Source: Pseudoalteromonas citrea
GTDB taxonomy: Bacteria; Pseudomonadota; Gammaproteobacteria; Enterobacterales; Alteromonadaceae
Length of the DNA: 64,000 nucleotides
Reading direction: 5' to 3'
Assembly: GCF_000238375.3 (NCBI RefSeq)
Contig: NZ_AHBZ03000025.1
Span: 1-64,000 of the forward strand
Shown here: positions 34,449 to 43,828 of the stretch, one piece after another
How positions within the stretch are numbered: the stretch's first letter is position 1
How the letters are laid out: each line of letters opens with the position of its first letter
The notes under the pieces: generated by a model
Database searches by the model: none
What the model saw: the letters and a program-made list of their open reading frames with translations, nothing else
Told to the model about the DNA's origin: nothing
Made by a program: the position numbers and the translations under genes

Positions 34449-36752
34449 ATGCTAATTTGGTTAAAACGGATCATTGCAGGATTAGTTTTATTAGCGCTAG
34501 CGACAACTGCAACTCTTTATGGCGTATTGTCATTGAGCTTACCTTCACTTGATGGCACTGGCACAAGTAACGGCATCACTGCGGCAACCACTGTGGAGCG
34601 CGATGCTCTGGGGCAAGCGGTAATTACGGCGCAATCTCGAAAAGACGCAGCTTACGGTTTAGGGTTTGCTCATGGCCAAGACCGATTCTTTCAAATGGAC
34701 TTATTACGTCGTAATGCAGCGGGAGAATTAAGTGAGTTGTTTGGTTCTGCGGCAATAAAATTAGATAAAAACATGCGGTTTCATCAATTACGCAAGCGCA
34801 GTCAAGCCATTGTTGCGAGCTTGCCCATGGATCAACAGCAAGTGCTGCAGGCATATACGCAGGGCGTTAATGAAGGGCGGGTGCAAGCTGGCTTTCAGAG
34901 CTTTGAGTATTTACTCAGTGGTGCAACCATAAAAGCGTGGCGCAGTGAGGATAGTATACTGACCATCTTTAGCATGTATCTTGATTTACAGTCTGCGAAT
35001 TTTGAACGTGACAAAGCATTGATTTATTTAGAGCATATTTTTGGCAACGCGATGCGTGAATTTATATTGCAGCCAAGCATTCATCAAGCTGCGCTAGATG
35101 GTTCAAGGTTGCCGATACGTCGTGCCTTAATACCAGAACTTCCTACTTTATCTGTGCAAGCTGACATTCACGACATAGGCTCAGTTAATTTATATGGCAG
35201 TAATAATTGGGCCGTAACCGGGGCGTTAACTGAGTCAGGCAAAGCCATGCTATCGGATGATATGCATTTAGGGTTAGCTGTGCCTTCTATTTGGTATCGC
35301 GCGCAATTAAATTATCAATCTCAAAACTCTCCAGTGACTGTAACTGGCGTGTCGTTACCTGGTGCGCCAGCGATTGTAGTAGGCACGAATGATCATATTG
35401 CCTGGGGGTTCACTAATGGATATTTAGATACCGCGGATTGGATTGAGTTATCATCAGACGATGAAACATGGCAAGAAAAAGAGCATATTCAATTACCTAA
35501 TGATGAAGTGCACACATATTCGTTGTTAATGAGTGAGTATGGTCCTGTGCAGCAGTTTAATGATAAATCGTATGCATTAAGTTGGGTGGGCCATCAACCA
35601 TATGCCGTGAATTTGAACCTTTTGGCAATGGAAACAGCATTGACAGTAGATGATGCATTGGCGTTGGCACCGACAGTGGGAATTCCAGTGCAAAACATGA
35701 TCGTCGTTGACCAACATGGAGACGCAGGGTGGGGTCTTATGGGGGCGATTCCGGCAAGAACAAACCCTTCGGATATTGCGATGGAGTCAATAAATTACTC
35801 TAAACAGTGGCAGGACAATGACAGTTCAAGAGCTGTGCTAAAAAACCCTGAAAATGGTAAGTTATGGACGGCGAACTCTCGTGTGGTCTCTGCACAGGCA
35901 CATACGCGTTATGGTGATGGTGGTTATGCTTTGGGGGCTAGAGCAGTACAGATACGCGATCGGCTATTAGCTAAAGAGACGTTTAATGAAGATGACTTTA
36001 ACCAGTTACAGCACGATAATGATGCACTTTTTTTAACCCCATGGCACCAGCATTTAACGGCTTTACTAAGTCATAATGAGGCATCTAAAGCGCGATTCAA
36101 AATTGATTTACAGCACTTAGCTCAGTGGCAGGCGTGTGCTTGTGCAGATTCGGTTGGGTATACTTTAGTTAAACGTTTTCGTACTAGCTTTATCAACAGT
36201 GCATTTGCACCGGTTGAAGCACAAATGAAAGAGTCCGGTGTAGGCCTACGATATATAAAACGCTATTTAGAACCTGCGCTATGGCAATTACTTGAGCAAC
36301 AACCGCAAAGTTGGTTAAATCAGCATGGGAGTTGGCAAATATTACAACTTAGTGCTTATGAAGCTGCTAAGCAAAAGCTGTCAGCAGAATTTGGCCCTAA
36401 TATGGCAAGTTGGCAATGGGGTGAAGTGAATGCTCTGAAAGTTAAGCATCCATTTAGCAAACAAATACCAATATTAAGTCAGTTTTTGGATATGCCGAAA
36501 ACCAGTGCATTCGGTGATACCTTTATGCCCTCAGTACAGGGTCGTGATTTTGGAGCGTCACAACGGTTTATTGCACAGCCTGGTGCGTTGAGCAATGCAA
36601 TTATGACAGTCGCTGGTGGGCAAAGTGGGCATCCATTGTCACCGTTTTACCGTGCAGGGTTTCATGACTATGCACAAGGTAATGCAACGCCGTTGCTGCC
36701 TGGTCAAGTCATACACGCATTAACTATTAGGCCTAAAGATCAGCCTGAGTAG
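34449..36752 (+). CDS. Penicillin-acylase-family (Ntn) hydrolase
   Basis: A 767-residue exported amidase precursor. An N-terminal signal/anchor (about 8-28) is followed by the alpha part (AAYGLGFAHGQDRFFQMDLL), a spacer, and the beta subunit that begins at Ser251 in GSNNWAV after self-cleavage. Later segments MLSDDMHLGL and the Asn-containing TANSRV fit the family. Substrates may be beta-lactams, acyl-homoserine lactones (quorum quenching) or other amides; sequence alone does not tell. An AAGGACGAAGAG ribosome region precedes ATG. Its terminator lies inside the end of the convergent cyclase gene. Confidence 0.9.
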   Translation: MLIWLKRIIAGLVLLALATTATLYGVLSLSLPSLDGTGTSNGITAATTVERDALGQAVITAQSRKDAAYGLGFAHGQDRFFQMDLLRRNAAGELSELFGSAAIKLDKNMRFHQLRKRSQAIVASLPMDQQQVLQAYTQGVNEGRVQAGFQSFEYLLSGATIKAWRSEDSILTIFSMYLDLQSANFERDKALIYLEHIFGNAMREFILQPSIHQAALDGSRLPIRRALIPELPTLSVQADIHDIGSVNLYGSNNWAVTGALTESGKAMLSDDMHLGLAVPSIWYRAQLNYQSQNSPVTVTGVSLPGAPAIVVGTNDHIAWGFTNGYLDTADWIELSSDDETWQEKEHIQLPNDEVHTYSLLMSEYGPVQQFNDKSYALSWVGHQPYAVNLNLLAMETALTVDDALALAPTVGIPVQNMIVVDQHGDAGWGLMGAIPARTNPSDIAMESINYSKQWQDNDSSRAVLKNPENGKLWTANSRVVSAQAHTRYGDGGYALGARAVQIRDRLLAKETFNEDDFNQLQHDNDALFLTPWHQHLTALLSHNEASKARFKIDLQHLAQWQACACADSVGYTLVKRFRTSFINSAFAPVEAQMKESGVGLRYIKRYLEPALWQLLEQQPQSWLNQHGSWQILQLSAYEAAKQKLSAEFGPNMASWQWGEVNALKVKHPFSKQIPILSQFLDMPKTSAFGDTFMPSVQGRDFGASQRFIAQPGALSNAIMTVAGGQSGHPLSPFYRAGFHDYAQGNATPLLPGQVIHALTIRPKDQPE

Positions 36753-37804
36753 GGAATTTCGTACAATGATGAAGCGGCCGTTACTTGATTACGGCCGTTT
36801 TTTTTGCTGCTATAAAGTGCGTTGTCGGCATGCTGCAAAACCGTATCGAAGTTACTGCTGGTGGGCCACAGGGCAACACCAAAGCTCATTGTAACGTGTT
36901 TGTCGAAGTGTTCGAAGACTTCACAAGTGATAGAGCTTCTGAGCTTTTCAATACGAAACATGGCAGTTTTTGGAGTGCAATTTGGCATGACGAGTAAAAA
37001 TTCTTCGCCGCCCCAGCGTGCGCAAATATCGACTGGCCTTGTATATTTTTCTATCATGAGCGCGACACGCTTTAATACTTCATCTCCTTGTACGTGCCCA
37101 TAATCATCATTAATTTGCTTAAAGTGATCGATATCAGCCATGACGATACACAAAGTTTCATTATTCTCATCACAGTGATACTTGGCATGTGTAATAAGCT
37201 CAAGCGCATAGCGCCGATTATACATGTGAGTGAGAGGATCTTTTGCAGCAAGTTGTTCAAGAGATTGGCGCTGTTGCATGGTTACTTCTCTAATTAACGA
37301 GACGGTAAAAATCATAGGGATTCCGCACACCAGTACATTTGTAAAGTGCACATAGGGTAGTAGGTTGGCGAATGCATAATTGTAAGTGACATCGTCAAAC
37401 CAAATGTACATAGCGGCAAAGAGTATGATCATTATGGTGGAAGCCGCGACGGCAGGCTTTAATTCCATATTATTATCAAGCAATAATAAACAAGATACCG
37501 TCCATAGGTAATATTGAAACCCGAGCTCCATCCCTAATAAGGCGCACACACTCACTGCATGAATAGCCACTTCGATGCTGAACAATCGTAATGCCAAAGA
37601 ACGATGCTCATGATTAAGCAAATAAATACCGGCCCCCCACGCAATGACGCTAACTATATTCAGGAGTGCTAAAGACGTTATATTTAGTAGCCAAAAAACC
37701 ATTAATAAAAGTACATGTAAGCCAAGGCAATACCATGCAACACGCTTCAGTAGCGTTAACTTTACCTGTTCGACTATATCTGGCTGGCTATGCGGGTGTT
37801 GCAC
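36740..37804 (-). CDS. Diguanylate cyclase (GGDEF)
   Basis: A 354-residue inner-membrane enzyme making cyclic di-GMP from two GTP. Six hydrophobic helices occupy about 20-175; the GGDEF domain (about 190-345) has the active-site GGEEF at 265-269 and an RPVD inhibitory I-site five residues before it, so product feedback is likely. The start is GTG 37804 with AAAGG upstream. The 3' end overlaps the penicillin-acylase gene by 13 bases and carries that gene's terminator within the codons of the conserved KKNGRN. Confidence 0.92.
   Translation of the reverse strand: MQHPHSQPDIVEQVKLTLLKRVAWYCLGLHVLLLMVFWLLNITSLALLNIVSVIAWGAGIYLLNHEHRSLALRLFSIEVAIHAVSVCALLGMELGFQYYLWTVSCLLLLDNNMELKPAVAASTIMIILFAAMYIWFDDVTYNYAFANLLPYVHFTNVLVCGIPMIFTVSLIREVTMQQRQSLEQLAAKDPLTHMYNRRYALELITHAKYHCDENNETLCIVMADIDHFKQINDDYGHVQGDEVLKRVALMIEKYTRPVDICARWGGEEFLLVMPNCTPKTAMFRIEKLRSSITCEVFEHFDKHVTMSFGVALWPTSSNFDTVLQHADNALYSSKKNGRNQVTAASSLYEIPYSG
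36775..36805 (+). terminator. Intrinsic terminator embedded in GGDEF coding end
   Basis: CGGCCGT / ACGGCCG arms with a 9-nt loop followed by eight T, 22 bases after the penicillin-acylase stop. On the other strand the T-run and arm encode the KKNGR of the cyclase. Confidence 0.85.
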
Positions 37805-37924
37805 AGTATGACGACCTTTCGAGTGATAACAACAAAAGTATAGATGCTTTTGGATGATTTTTACTCTACTTTAAAAAGGTGGGGTTTAGATACTGCTTAT
37901 CGTTTATTTTACAGCGGGGTCGCG

Positions 37925-38773
37925 ATGAATTACGTAATAAAGGTTATTATTGTATTCCTAATTTTTGGCTTTAGCGCTAAAGCCGTGGATTTTCGCACTC
38001 ATAAACTGACTGAGCAGGTGCATGTTTTGTTTGGGCAAGGCGGTAATATTGCGATTCACATTGGCGATGATGGTACTTACATTGTTGATGATCAGTTTGC
38101 GAAGTTGTCGGCGCAAATTAAACAGCAAATTAGTGCGTTAAAGCCGGGGTCGCCTGAGTTTGTTATAAACACTCATTTTCATGGTGATCATACCGGTGGT
38201 AATGAAGCATTTTCACTTGCTGGCAGTCATGTTATTGCCCACGATAACGTGCATAAGCGTTTGGTTAAAAAGCACGGTAAAGCGTCAGCGTATTTGCCAC
38301 GTGTGAGCTTTGATAACACATTAACGCTGCATTTTAATAATGAACAAGCACACATTGCGCATTTTGCACATGCGCATACTGATGGGGATGCTGTGGTAAC
38401 TTTTACAAAAGCCAATATTGTCCATATGGGAGATTTGTATTTTAACCTCGGTGGCTTGCCATTTGTAGATGTGGATAGTGGAGGCTCGGTTGATGGTTTA
38501 CTCAAAGCTTTACATCATATTGTGACTGCACTTGATGATAACAGTGTGGTTATTCCAGGGCATGGGGCAGTATCTAATAAAGCGGAGCTATTGCAATACA
38601 TCGCTCGAGTAGAGCAAGCACGCACTTTGATTTTAAATGCAATGACTCAGGCAGCCACCCAAGAGGAAATGGTAAAGTTCGATCCACTGTCCCCCCTTAA
38701 TTTACCCTACACTAGCTGGTTGCCAAAAGAGCGTGTCACCCAGCTATTTTATCGCTCGTTAAAGAAAGAGTGA
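37925..38773 (+). CDS. Exported metallo-beta-lactamase-fold hydrolase
   Basis: A 282-residue exported protein with a signal peptide (VIKVIIVFLIFGFSAKA). The zinc motif HFHGDHTGG lies at about residues 87-95, with further ligands in HAHTDGDAV and PGHGAV. The family includes glyoxalase-II-like, lactamase-like and lactonase-like enzymes; nothing fixes the substrate. ATG 37925 begins the signal sequence and has GGGG upstream, unlike the longer frame. Confidence 0.8.
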   Translation: MNYVIKVIIVFLIFGFSAKAVDFRTHKLTEQVHVLFGQGGNIAIHIGDDGTYIVDDQFAKLSAQIKQQISALKPGSPEFVINTHFHGDHTGGNEAFSLAGSHVIAHDNVHKRLVKKHGKASAYLPRVSFDNTLTLHFNNEQAHIAHFAHAHTDGDAVVTFTKANIVHMGDLYFNLGGLPFVDVDSGGSVDGLLKALHHIVTALDDNSVVIPGHGAVSNKAELLQYIARVEQARTLILNAMTQAATQEEMVKFDPLSPLNLPYTSWLPKERVTQLFYRSLKKE

Positions 38774-38795
38774 TGCGTATTATGTCAGCATCACT
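38769..38795. terminator. Hairpin over two convergent stop codons
   Basis: AGTGATGC / GCATCACT, 8-bp arms with an 11-nt loop, covering the ends of the hydrolase and EamA genes, which are only six bases apart. Confidence 0.45.
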
Positions 38796-39652
38796 AAACA
38801 GGCTGCTAATGCGATGAGTATTAGGCCAAAGCTGTCGCGTTTTTTAACGGGTTGCTTGAGCCACACAGCCGAAATGAGCATGGTAAAGAAGACTTCTATT
38901 TGACCGAGAGTTTTGACATATGCAACGTGTTGCAAACTCATGGCACTAAACCAACCAATAGAACCAATACAACTGGAGAGGCTGATCACACTTACTTTAC
39001 TGCGATATTGCCATAAGACCTTAAAGCTGTAAGGTTCTTTGATCAATAAGTACAGACTTAACAATATAGATTGGGTACTGATCACCAGTAACAACACCCA
39101 GGCTGCGCTATGGGGAAATGGCAATTGGCTTGTGAGTGTTGCCTCTCTGACCCATAAAGAGGTTAATGCAAATGCGCTGCCGCACCCCAAACCAAGCAGG
39201 GCGGTGGATAAGTTGAAGTTTTTTATTGTAAAGCCGCTGAGAATGAGTACGGCGACACCGCCAATGACAACACCAAGCCAGCCAAAATATGATAATGCTG
39301 AACCAAAGAATAGCATACCAAAAATCGCCGCAACGAGCGCTTCACTTTTAGCCAGTCCGGCACCTATTGCATAGTTATTTTGCTTAAATAGGACCACCAT
39401 GAGGGCGGTTGCCAGTATTTGCGTGATGCTGGCTGCACCAATATACGTTATAAAAGTGCCACTGAACTGTATGTGTTCTGTGGGGTGAACTTGATATAAA
39501 CCGAATAAGTACAAGGCGGCGATTGGGCCAGCTAAAATAAAACGAGAGAGCGTCACGGTTGCGATTGAGGCATGGTCGCTTAACTGACTTTGTAAGGCAT
39601 TACGCCAAGCTTGTGCAAAAGCGGCTAAAAACGTAAACGCGATCCATACCAT
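38780..39652 (-). CDS. EamA-like transporter
   Basis: A 290-residue protein with about ten membrane helices in two EamA-type halves (FTFLAAFAQAWRNALQSQLS at the N-terminus, QIEVFFTMLISAVWLKQP near the end). Probably an inner-membrane exporter of a small metabolite; the substrate is unknown. It is distant in sequence from the EamA protein at 10280 and has no regulator beside it. Confidence 0.75.
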   Translation of the reverse strand: MVWIAFTFLAAFAQAWRNALQSQLSDHASIATVTLSRFILAGPIAALYLFGLYQVHPTEHIQFSGTFITYIGAASITQILATALMVVLFKQNNYAIGAGLAKSEALVAAIFGMLFFGSALSYFGWLGVVIGGVAVLILSGFTIKNFNLSTALLGLGCGSAFALTSLWVREATLTSQLPFPHSAAWVLLLVISTQSILLSLYLLIKEPYSFKVLWQYRSKVSVISLSSCIGSIGWFSAMSLQHVAYVKTLGQIEVFFTMLISAVWLKQPVKKRDSFGLILIALAACLVMLT

Positions 39653-39810
39653 GTTGTTATTCCTGCTATTGTGTCAACTACAAAGCTTAAATTATCAATT
39701 ATGTAGAGATTAAGCGAGTGATAATCGCGAATATAAGATGTGATGCGACAACCTGCCCACGAACGTATTTATCTCGTACTAGTTATACTTTATGGCGATG
39801 CTACTCAATT

Positions 39811-39840
39811 AGCCGCCGCTCATGAAATAGGCGGCTTTTT
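39811..39840 (+). terminator. Terminator-like hairpin without an upstream gene
   Basis: AGCCGCC / GGCGGCT with a 12-nt loop followed by TTTT. It lies 59 bases before the MAPEG ribosome site, yet no plus-strand gene precedes it. A TATACT at about 39784 could be a -10 element for a very short transcript or an attenuated leader. Confidence 0.45.
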
Positions 39841-39899
39841 ATCATCACAATGTTATGTTAGCGTGGTTAATTATTTCTTATAGATAGAAAGGAGCTAGT

Positions 39900-40283
39900 A
39901 TGACAACGTTACTTATCTGCGCACTCGTTGCGGTATTGTTACCTTACTTGGCCAAGTTGCCCGTGGCCATCGAAATGAATAAATTAGGGGGCTACGATAA
40001 TCGCCACCCTCGAGCTCAACAATCAAAACTAGAAGGCTTTGGCGCTCGGGCACTTGCAGCGCACCAAAATAGCTTTGAATCACTCATTGTGTTTTCAGTG
40101 GCGTTAGCCGTGGTGTTAGGCTCAAATAATGTGAATGCGGTGACAGAGTATTTAGCCATTACTCATATTGTTGCACGTATTTTATACTGTGCTTTTTACT
40201 ATATGAATATAGATAAACTCAGGTCTTTAGTTTGGTTAGTGGGTATTGGCTCTGCGGTGGGCATGATTGGCGTAAGTATTTAA
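39900..40283 (+). CDS. MAPEG-family membrane protein
   Basis: A 127-residue, four-helix inner-membrane protein of the MAPEG family (glutathione/eicosanoid metabolism in eukaryotes; unknown in most bacteria). Typical RALAAHQNSFESLIVF and AHIVARILYCAFYYMNIDKLR-like segments are visible. AAAGGAG precedes ATG. Confidence 0.88.
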   Translation: MTTLLICALVAVLLPYLAKLPVAIEMNKLGGYDNRHPRAQQSKLEGFGARALAAHQNSFESLIVFSVALAVVLGSNNVNAVTEYLAITHIVARILYCAFYYMNIDKLRSLVWLVGIGSAVGMIGVSI

Positions 40284-40293
40284 ATTAACAAGA

Positions 40294-40326
40294 AGAGATA
40301 GAGCAACGGCGTGTTGCTCTATCTCT
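40294..40326. terminator. Convergent terminator, 14-bp stem
   Basis: AGAGATAGAGCAAC / GTTGCTCTATCTCT, perfect arms with a 5-nt loop, in the gap between the MAPEG gene and the convergent M56 peptidase gene. Confidence 0.7.
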
Positions 40327-40327
40327 A

Positions 40328-41539
40328 TCAGTGTGACACATTAATCCGTTCAAATTGATTATTTCGTGGTGTGTTTGTCGCGTCATCATTAATTTTAAAA
40401 TCTAGCTGAACGCGATGTATTTCACGAGGGGTGTTTGAAGGGGTGTATTGCCATTGTCGCAATGCTTTAATCGCATTGTTCTCAAAGGTATTTTTTGGGC
40501 TAGCGGCAATGACTTTGATGTTGTTAGTGTGGCCGCGTTCATCAATGGTATAAGCCAGCTGTACATACCCTGATAGGCCATCATTTGCGGCTTCAATGGG
40601 GTATTTTGGCTCAATTCGCATGATAGGCTTTACTGAGTGAACTGCTTTTACTTTTTCTATCGGACTGTCTTTAGTGATTGCTAAGGCACTTAATGATGCC
40701 AGCGCAGAGCTGATCAACAGGGTTTGCGCAACCGTTGAGGGTCGAGCTGTGTTTTTTATATGGTTAAGTCTCTGTAGCATGGTGTTTTTATCTCCATAGT
40801 AAGCGTATGCAAAATGCCGTTTGTTATGGTGTTCAACACAGTTAATCAGTGTTTTGGCATAATGCACTTGTTGATGATGCGGTTTATTTTCTAGGACACG
40901 CTCGTCGCAAGCGAGTTCTTGGACGCGTCGAAAGCTCTGATACCCAAGCCAAATGAGTGGGTTGAACCACGTTATTGTGGCTAGTGAAAAGAATCCAAGA
41001 TTCCATAGGTTATCGTGGCGTTTTATGTGCGTATACTCATGTTCTAACATTAATGAAAGAGACTGCGGGTCAAAGCGCTGAATATAATTAGTCGGTAATA
41101 CAATGTTGGGTTTGATGAGACCAACAATCATTGGGCTGTTTATTTGTGTGCTGACGTAAACTGGGTACTCACGATACGTCGTATCTGTTAATTGTAAGGC
41201 GAGGTTGGTGTGGAAACGCTTATGCTGCCAAAACATAGCAAGTAACAGACTGCAAGCGCCAGCTACATATACGACTGTCCAACCTAACAACCATGTATCA
41301 ACCACAGGGAGCTGAGCTGGGGTGACTGTTACGTAGTACATGGCGTTATTCGATAAGGGCTTTAATTCACTCGGTAAACTTAGCAGTAACAAGGTGCTAG
41401 GTATGAGCCACCACATTTTATATAGCAACTGAGCGCCAATTTTACTCGTAAGTGAATGTTCGCAAATTAAGAGTACAACAACACTAACACTTAGCAGCAA
41501 CTGTATTTTGATAACCCAATCAAGTAGCTCGTTTAACAT
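40328..41539 (-). CDS. BlaR1-like M56 metallopeptidase with TonB-type C-terminus
   Basis: A 403-residue membrane protein: four helices, a cytoplasmic zinc peptidase with LEHEYTHIKRHDN (about 170-182), and a periplasmic C-terminal domain of TonB type (RIEPKYPIEAANDGLSGYVQ, then ALRQWQYTPS) in place of the penicillin-binding sensor of BlaR1. It follows the BlaI-like repressor gene by one base and probably inactivates that repressor on sensing an envelope signal. Confidence 0.88.
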   Translation of the reverse strand: MLNELLDWVIKIQLLLSVSVVVLLICEHSLTSKIGAQLLYKMWWLIPSTLLLLSLPSELKPLSNNAMYYVTVTPAQLPVVDTWLLGWTVVYVAGACSLLLAMFWQHKRFHTNLALQLTDTTYREYPVYVSTQINSPMIVGLIKPNIVLPTNYIQRFDPQSLSLMLEHEYTHIKRHDNLWNLGFFSLATITWFNPLIWLGYQSFRRVQELACDERVLENKPHHQQVHYAKTLINCVEHHNKRHFAYAYYGDKNTMLQRLNHIKNTARPSTVAQTLLISSALASLSALAITKDSPIEKVKAVHSVKPIMRIEPKYPIEAANDGLSGYVQLAYTIDERGHTNNIKVIAASPKNTFENNAIKALRQWQYTPSNTPREIHRVQLDFKINDDATNTPRNNQFERINVSH

Positions 41540-41540
41540 A

Positions 41541-41918
41541 TTACTTTCCTTGCTTGTCTTCCCATTCTTTTATGACATTCTTTAGTTCATCAATATCGGT
41601 TTGTAATAGCGGGTGTGTTTTGGCAAACCCACTGACTAAAGGCGCTATACGGCCTTGGAATACGCGTTGAATAAAGCTGCGGCTCTCTTTTTGGGTATAC
41701 TCATCGCGTTCAATGGTGGGCGTGTAGATGTACTCTCGACCTTGCTTTTCAAAGGTGACGGCCTGCTTTTTAACTAGGCGGCTGACGAGGGTTTTAATGG
41801 TTTTTTCGTGCCACTGAGTGTCGTCGCTTAAACGCTTAATAATGTCACTGGCTTTTGCTGGGTAGCTTTGCCATAGCGCTTCCATTACTGAAAACTCAGC
41901 TTTAGATAATTCAATCAT
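41541..41918 (-). CDS. BlaI/MecI/CopY-type repressor
   Basis: A 125-residue winged-helix repressor: LSKAEFSVMEALWQSYPAKA, the recognition region EKTIKTLVSRLVKKQAV and a C-terminal dimerisation helix. Cleavage by the adjacent M56 peptidase is the usual inducing step. A palindromic TACAA/TGTA-type site lies just upstream, so the pair is autoregulated. No beta-lactamase gene is linked here. Confidence 0.9.
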   Translation of the reverse strand: MIELSKAEFSVMEALWQSYPAKASDIIKRLSDDTQWHEKTIKTLVSRLVKKQAVTFEKQGREYIYTPTIERDEYTQKESRSFIQRVFQGRIAPLVSGFAKTHPLLQTDIDELKNVIKEWEDKQGK

Positions 41919-41925
41919 TTTTTGC

Positions 41926-41963
41926 CTACAAATGTAATCTATGCATTTAGATTACACTTGTAG
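41926..41963. promoter_or_regulatory. BlaI-type operator
   Basis: CTACAAATGTAATC, a 10-bp centre, then GATTACACTTGTAG: a near-perfect 14-bp inverted repeat containing the TACAA and TGTA half-sites known for BlaI/MecI. It sits directly before the repressor's start codon. Confidence 0.7.
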
Positions 41964-41979
41964 TTATTAAGGTCAAGTT

Positions 41980-42678
41980 TTATTTTTGTACAATTTTTAA
42001 TTCGGATTGAGTAATGAGTTGGAATTGACCTTCTTTGAGTTGATCTAGGTTTAGCTTGAAGCCCGCTATTTTTACCCTAAATAAATCAATCACGCGGTAG
42101 CCACAGTAATGACTCATTTTGCGTATTTGGCGATTTAACCCTTGCTGTAAGGTTATTTTAAAACGGGTCGGCGTTAATAGCTCGACCTCACATGGTAGTG
42201 TTATTTGGCCATTGATGGGTATGCCAGAGGCCATCTTTTGACAGAATGAATCGTCAATGGGTCGGTCGACCTCGACCCAATACTGTTTCTTTTGATGATG
42301 TTCTGGATGCAACATGTATTGGCACAAGGTGCCATCATTGGTAAGCAATAATAATCCACGAGAGTCCTTATCTAAGCGGCCAATAGGGTAAACACGTGTT
42401 GTCTTCGGTAGGTAATGAATAAGACTTGTGGGATCGTCGATATTAAGTTTACAGTCTATGCCAACAGGTTTGTGATAAGCGTAAAGTTGCTTTTCGGGTA
42501 AGGCACTAATCGTTTTACCTTGCACAATAATGATATCTTGTGTGGTGACATGGTCAATATGGTTCGCCAATTTCCCGTTGACGCAGACTTCTCCTGCATC
42601 AATTAATCGTGATGCTTGGCGGCGAGAGCACACCCCAGCATGACCTAAAAATTTGGCTAAGCGTATTGGACTAAGCAT
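41980..42678 (-). CDS. RsuA/RluF-family pseudouridine synthase
   Basis: A 232-residue enzyme converting uridine to pseudouridine in rRNA. The N-terminal S4 RNA-binding domain (RLAKFLGHAGVCSRRQASRL) precedes the catalytic domain with the Asp in IGRLDKDSRGLLLLTNDG and the C-terminal QGLNRQIRKM. Length and motifs fit the RluF/RsuA group; RluF (23S rRNA U2604) is likelier than RsuA but not proven. Confidence 0.85.
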   Translation of the reverse strand: MLSPIRLAKFLGHAGVCSRRQASRLIDAGEVCVNGKLANHIDHVTTQDIIIVQGKTISALPEKQLYAYHKPVGIDCKLNIDDPTSLIHYLPKTTRVYPIGRLDKDSRGLLLLTNDGTLCQYMLHPEHHQKKQYWVEVDRPIDDSFCQKMASGIPINGQITLPCEVELLTPTRFKITLQQGLNRQIRKMSHYCGYRVIDLFRVKIAGFKLNLDQLKEGQFQLITQSELKIVQK

Positions 42679-43015
42679 TCCTTACCTTGTTTTTTATGAT
42701 GCTAATAGGGACTTGCCTCATCAGTATTTTAATAAATAGAATGATATTTAATAATACGGTAAAGCAATGTTGGGCGCCATCTTCTCGTGTTAACTAATTC
42801 GACCTTATCAGACATGCAAGCAGAGGGAGTAGTTGAAGTTAGGGCTATTAGAGGTGGCTTTTTATGAAAAATATTTATCATGGTTTCTGAATGGGTTTAC
42901 ACATCGAAGTGCAACTTACTATTATGTTATACTTTTTCTTTATTTGTGTGTTTCCTATTTAGCGTCAGTAGGTAGTTATTGTTCTAAATAGTATAGAAGA
43001 GGAAGTGGTTATATT
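42679..43015. other. AT-rich intergenic region before glycosyltransferase
   Basis: About 340 bases with no open frame of note. It is more AT-rich than the surroundings and leads into the glycosyltransferase pair. GAGGAAG lies before the next start. Confidence 0.4.
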
Positions 43016-43828
43016 ATGATAGAAAAAGGATTTGCTTATGTTGTGTATGGTACTCAATTACGGCACTACAATGAATTGGTTGGTAGTATTTCATCACTCC
43101 TTTTACACAATCCAAGCGCAAAAGTTGTTGTTTTGGCTGAAATGGCTGACTTTTTCAGTGAAACGGAACAAGTAAAGGTTGTTAAGTTAGATGATACGCT
43201 AAAATCTGAGTGGTTAGGTGAGTCTAATTATCATTTTCGACTTAAATTGAGTGGTTTGAGGCACATACTGGAAAAATATGTTAAAACTGCGATTTTTTTA
43301 GACACGGACACTTTAGTTAAAAAAAGCATCATGCATTACTTTGATGAGATTTCAACCAATCAAAGTGTATTGCATAAACTAGAAGGCCACTTAAGTAAAA
43401 AGCGATTTTCACGTCAATATGAAAATGTATTAGAGCAGACTTTTAGTCACCCTGTACATGGCACTTATCACATCTCAAAAGTAGACCCTATGTATAACTC
43501 TGGCTTTATTGGAGTAGAACAGTCTCATTTAGAAATGTTCGAGCCTGTACTTTGGTTGATGGAAGAGATTAGTCAAAGAATTACATTTCATACTGCGGAA
43601 CAATTTGCGCTGGGCTTATTTTTGCAGAAAAAAGGGAATGTGCTTACTGTGGGTGATAGTACTGTCTACCACTATTGGCATAAGAAGCCGAGAATTTTTA
43701 TTCATGAAGAGTTAAAGCGAGTAATTACTCGTTATTCTGTACAAGAGTTATTAGAGTCCCCTCACCTTTCGAAACACATTAAAGCTCGTAGGCCCTTTTC
43801 TAGGTGGCTTAAAGATAAAACTCAGTAG
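43016..43828 (+). CDS. Glycosyltransferase-like protein (DxD type)
   Basis: A 270-residue cytoplasmic protein with a nucleotide-sugar transferase fold: N-terminal FAYVVYGTQLRHYNELVGSI, metal-binding DxD in AIFLDTDTLVKKS (about residues 95-99), MYNSGFIGVE, and a late HYWHKK. The layout resembles GT-A enzymes of the GT8 kind. It probably adds a sugar to a surface glycan. Base composition is more AT-rich than the flanks. GAGGAAG sits upstream of ATG. Confidence 0.65.
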   Translation: MIEKGFAYVVYGTQLRHYNELVGSISSLLLHNPSAKVVVLAEMADFFSETEQVKVVKLDDTLKSEWLGESNYHFRLKLSGLRHILEKYVKTAIFLDTDTLVKKSIMHYFDEISTNQSVLHKLEGHLSKKRFSRQYENVLEQTFSHPVHGTYHISKVDPMYNSGFIGVEQSHLEMFEPVLWLMEEISQRITFHTAEQFALGLFLQKKGNVLTVGDSTVYHYWHKKPRIFIHEELKRVITRYSVQELLESPHLSKHIKARRPFSRWLKDKTQ

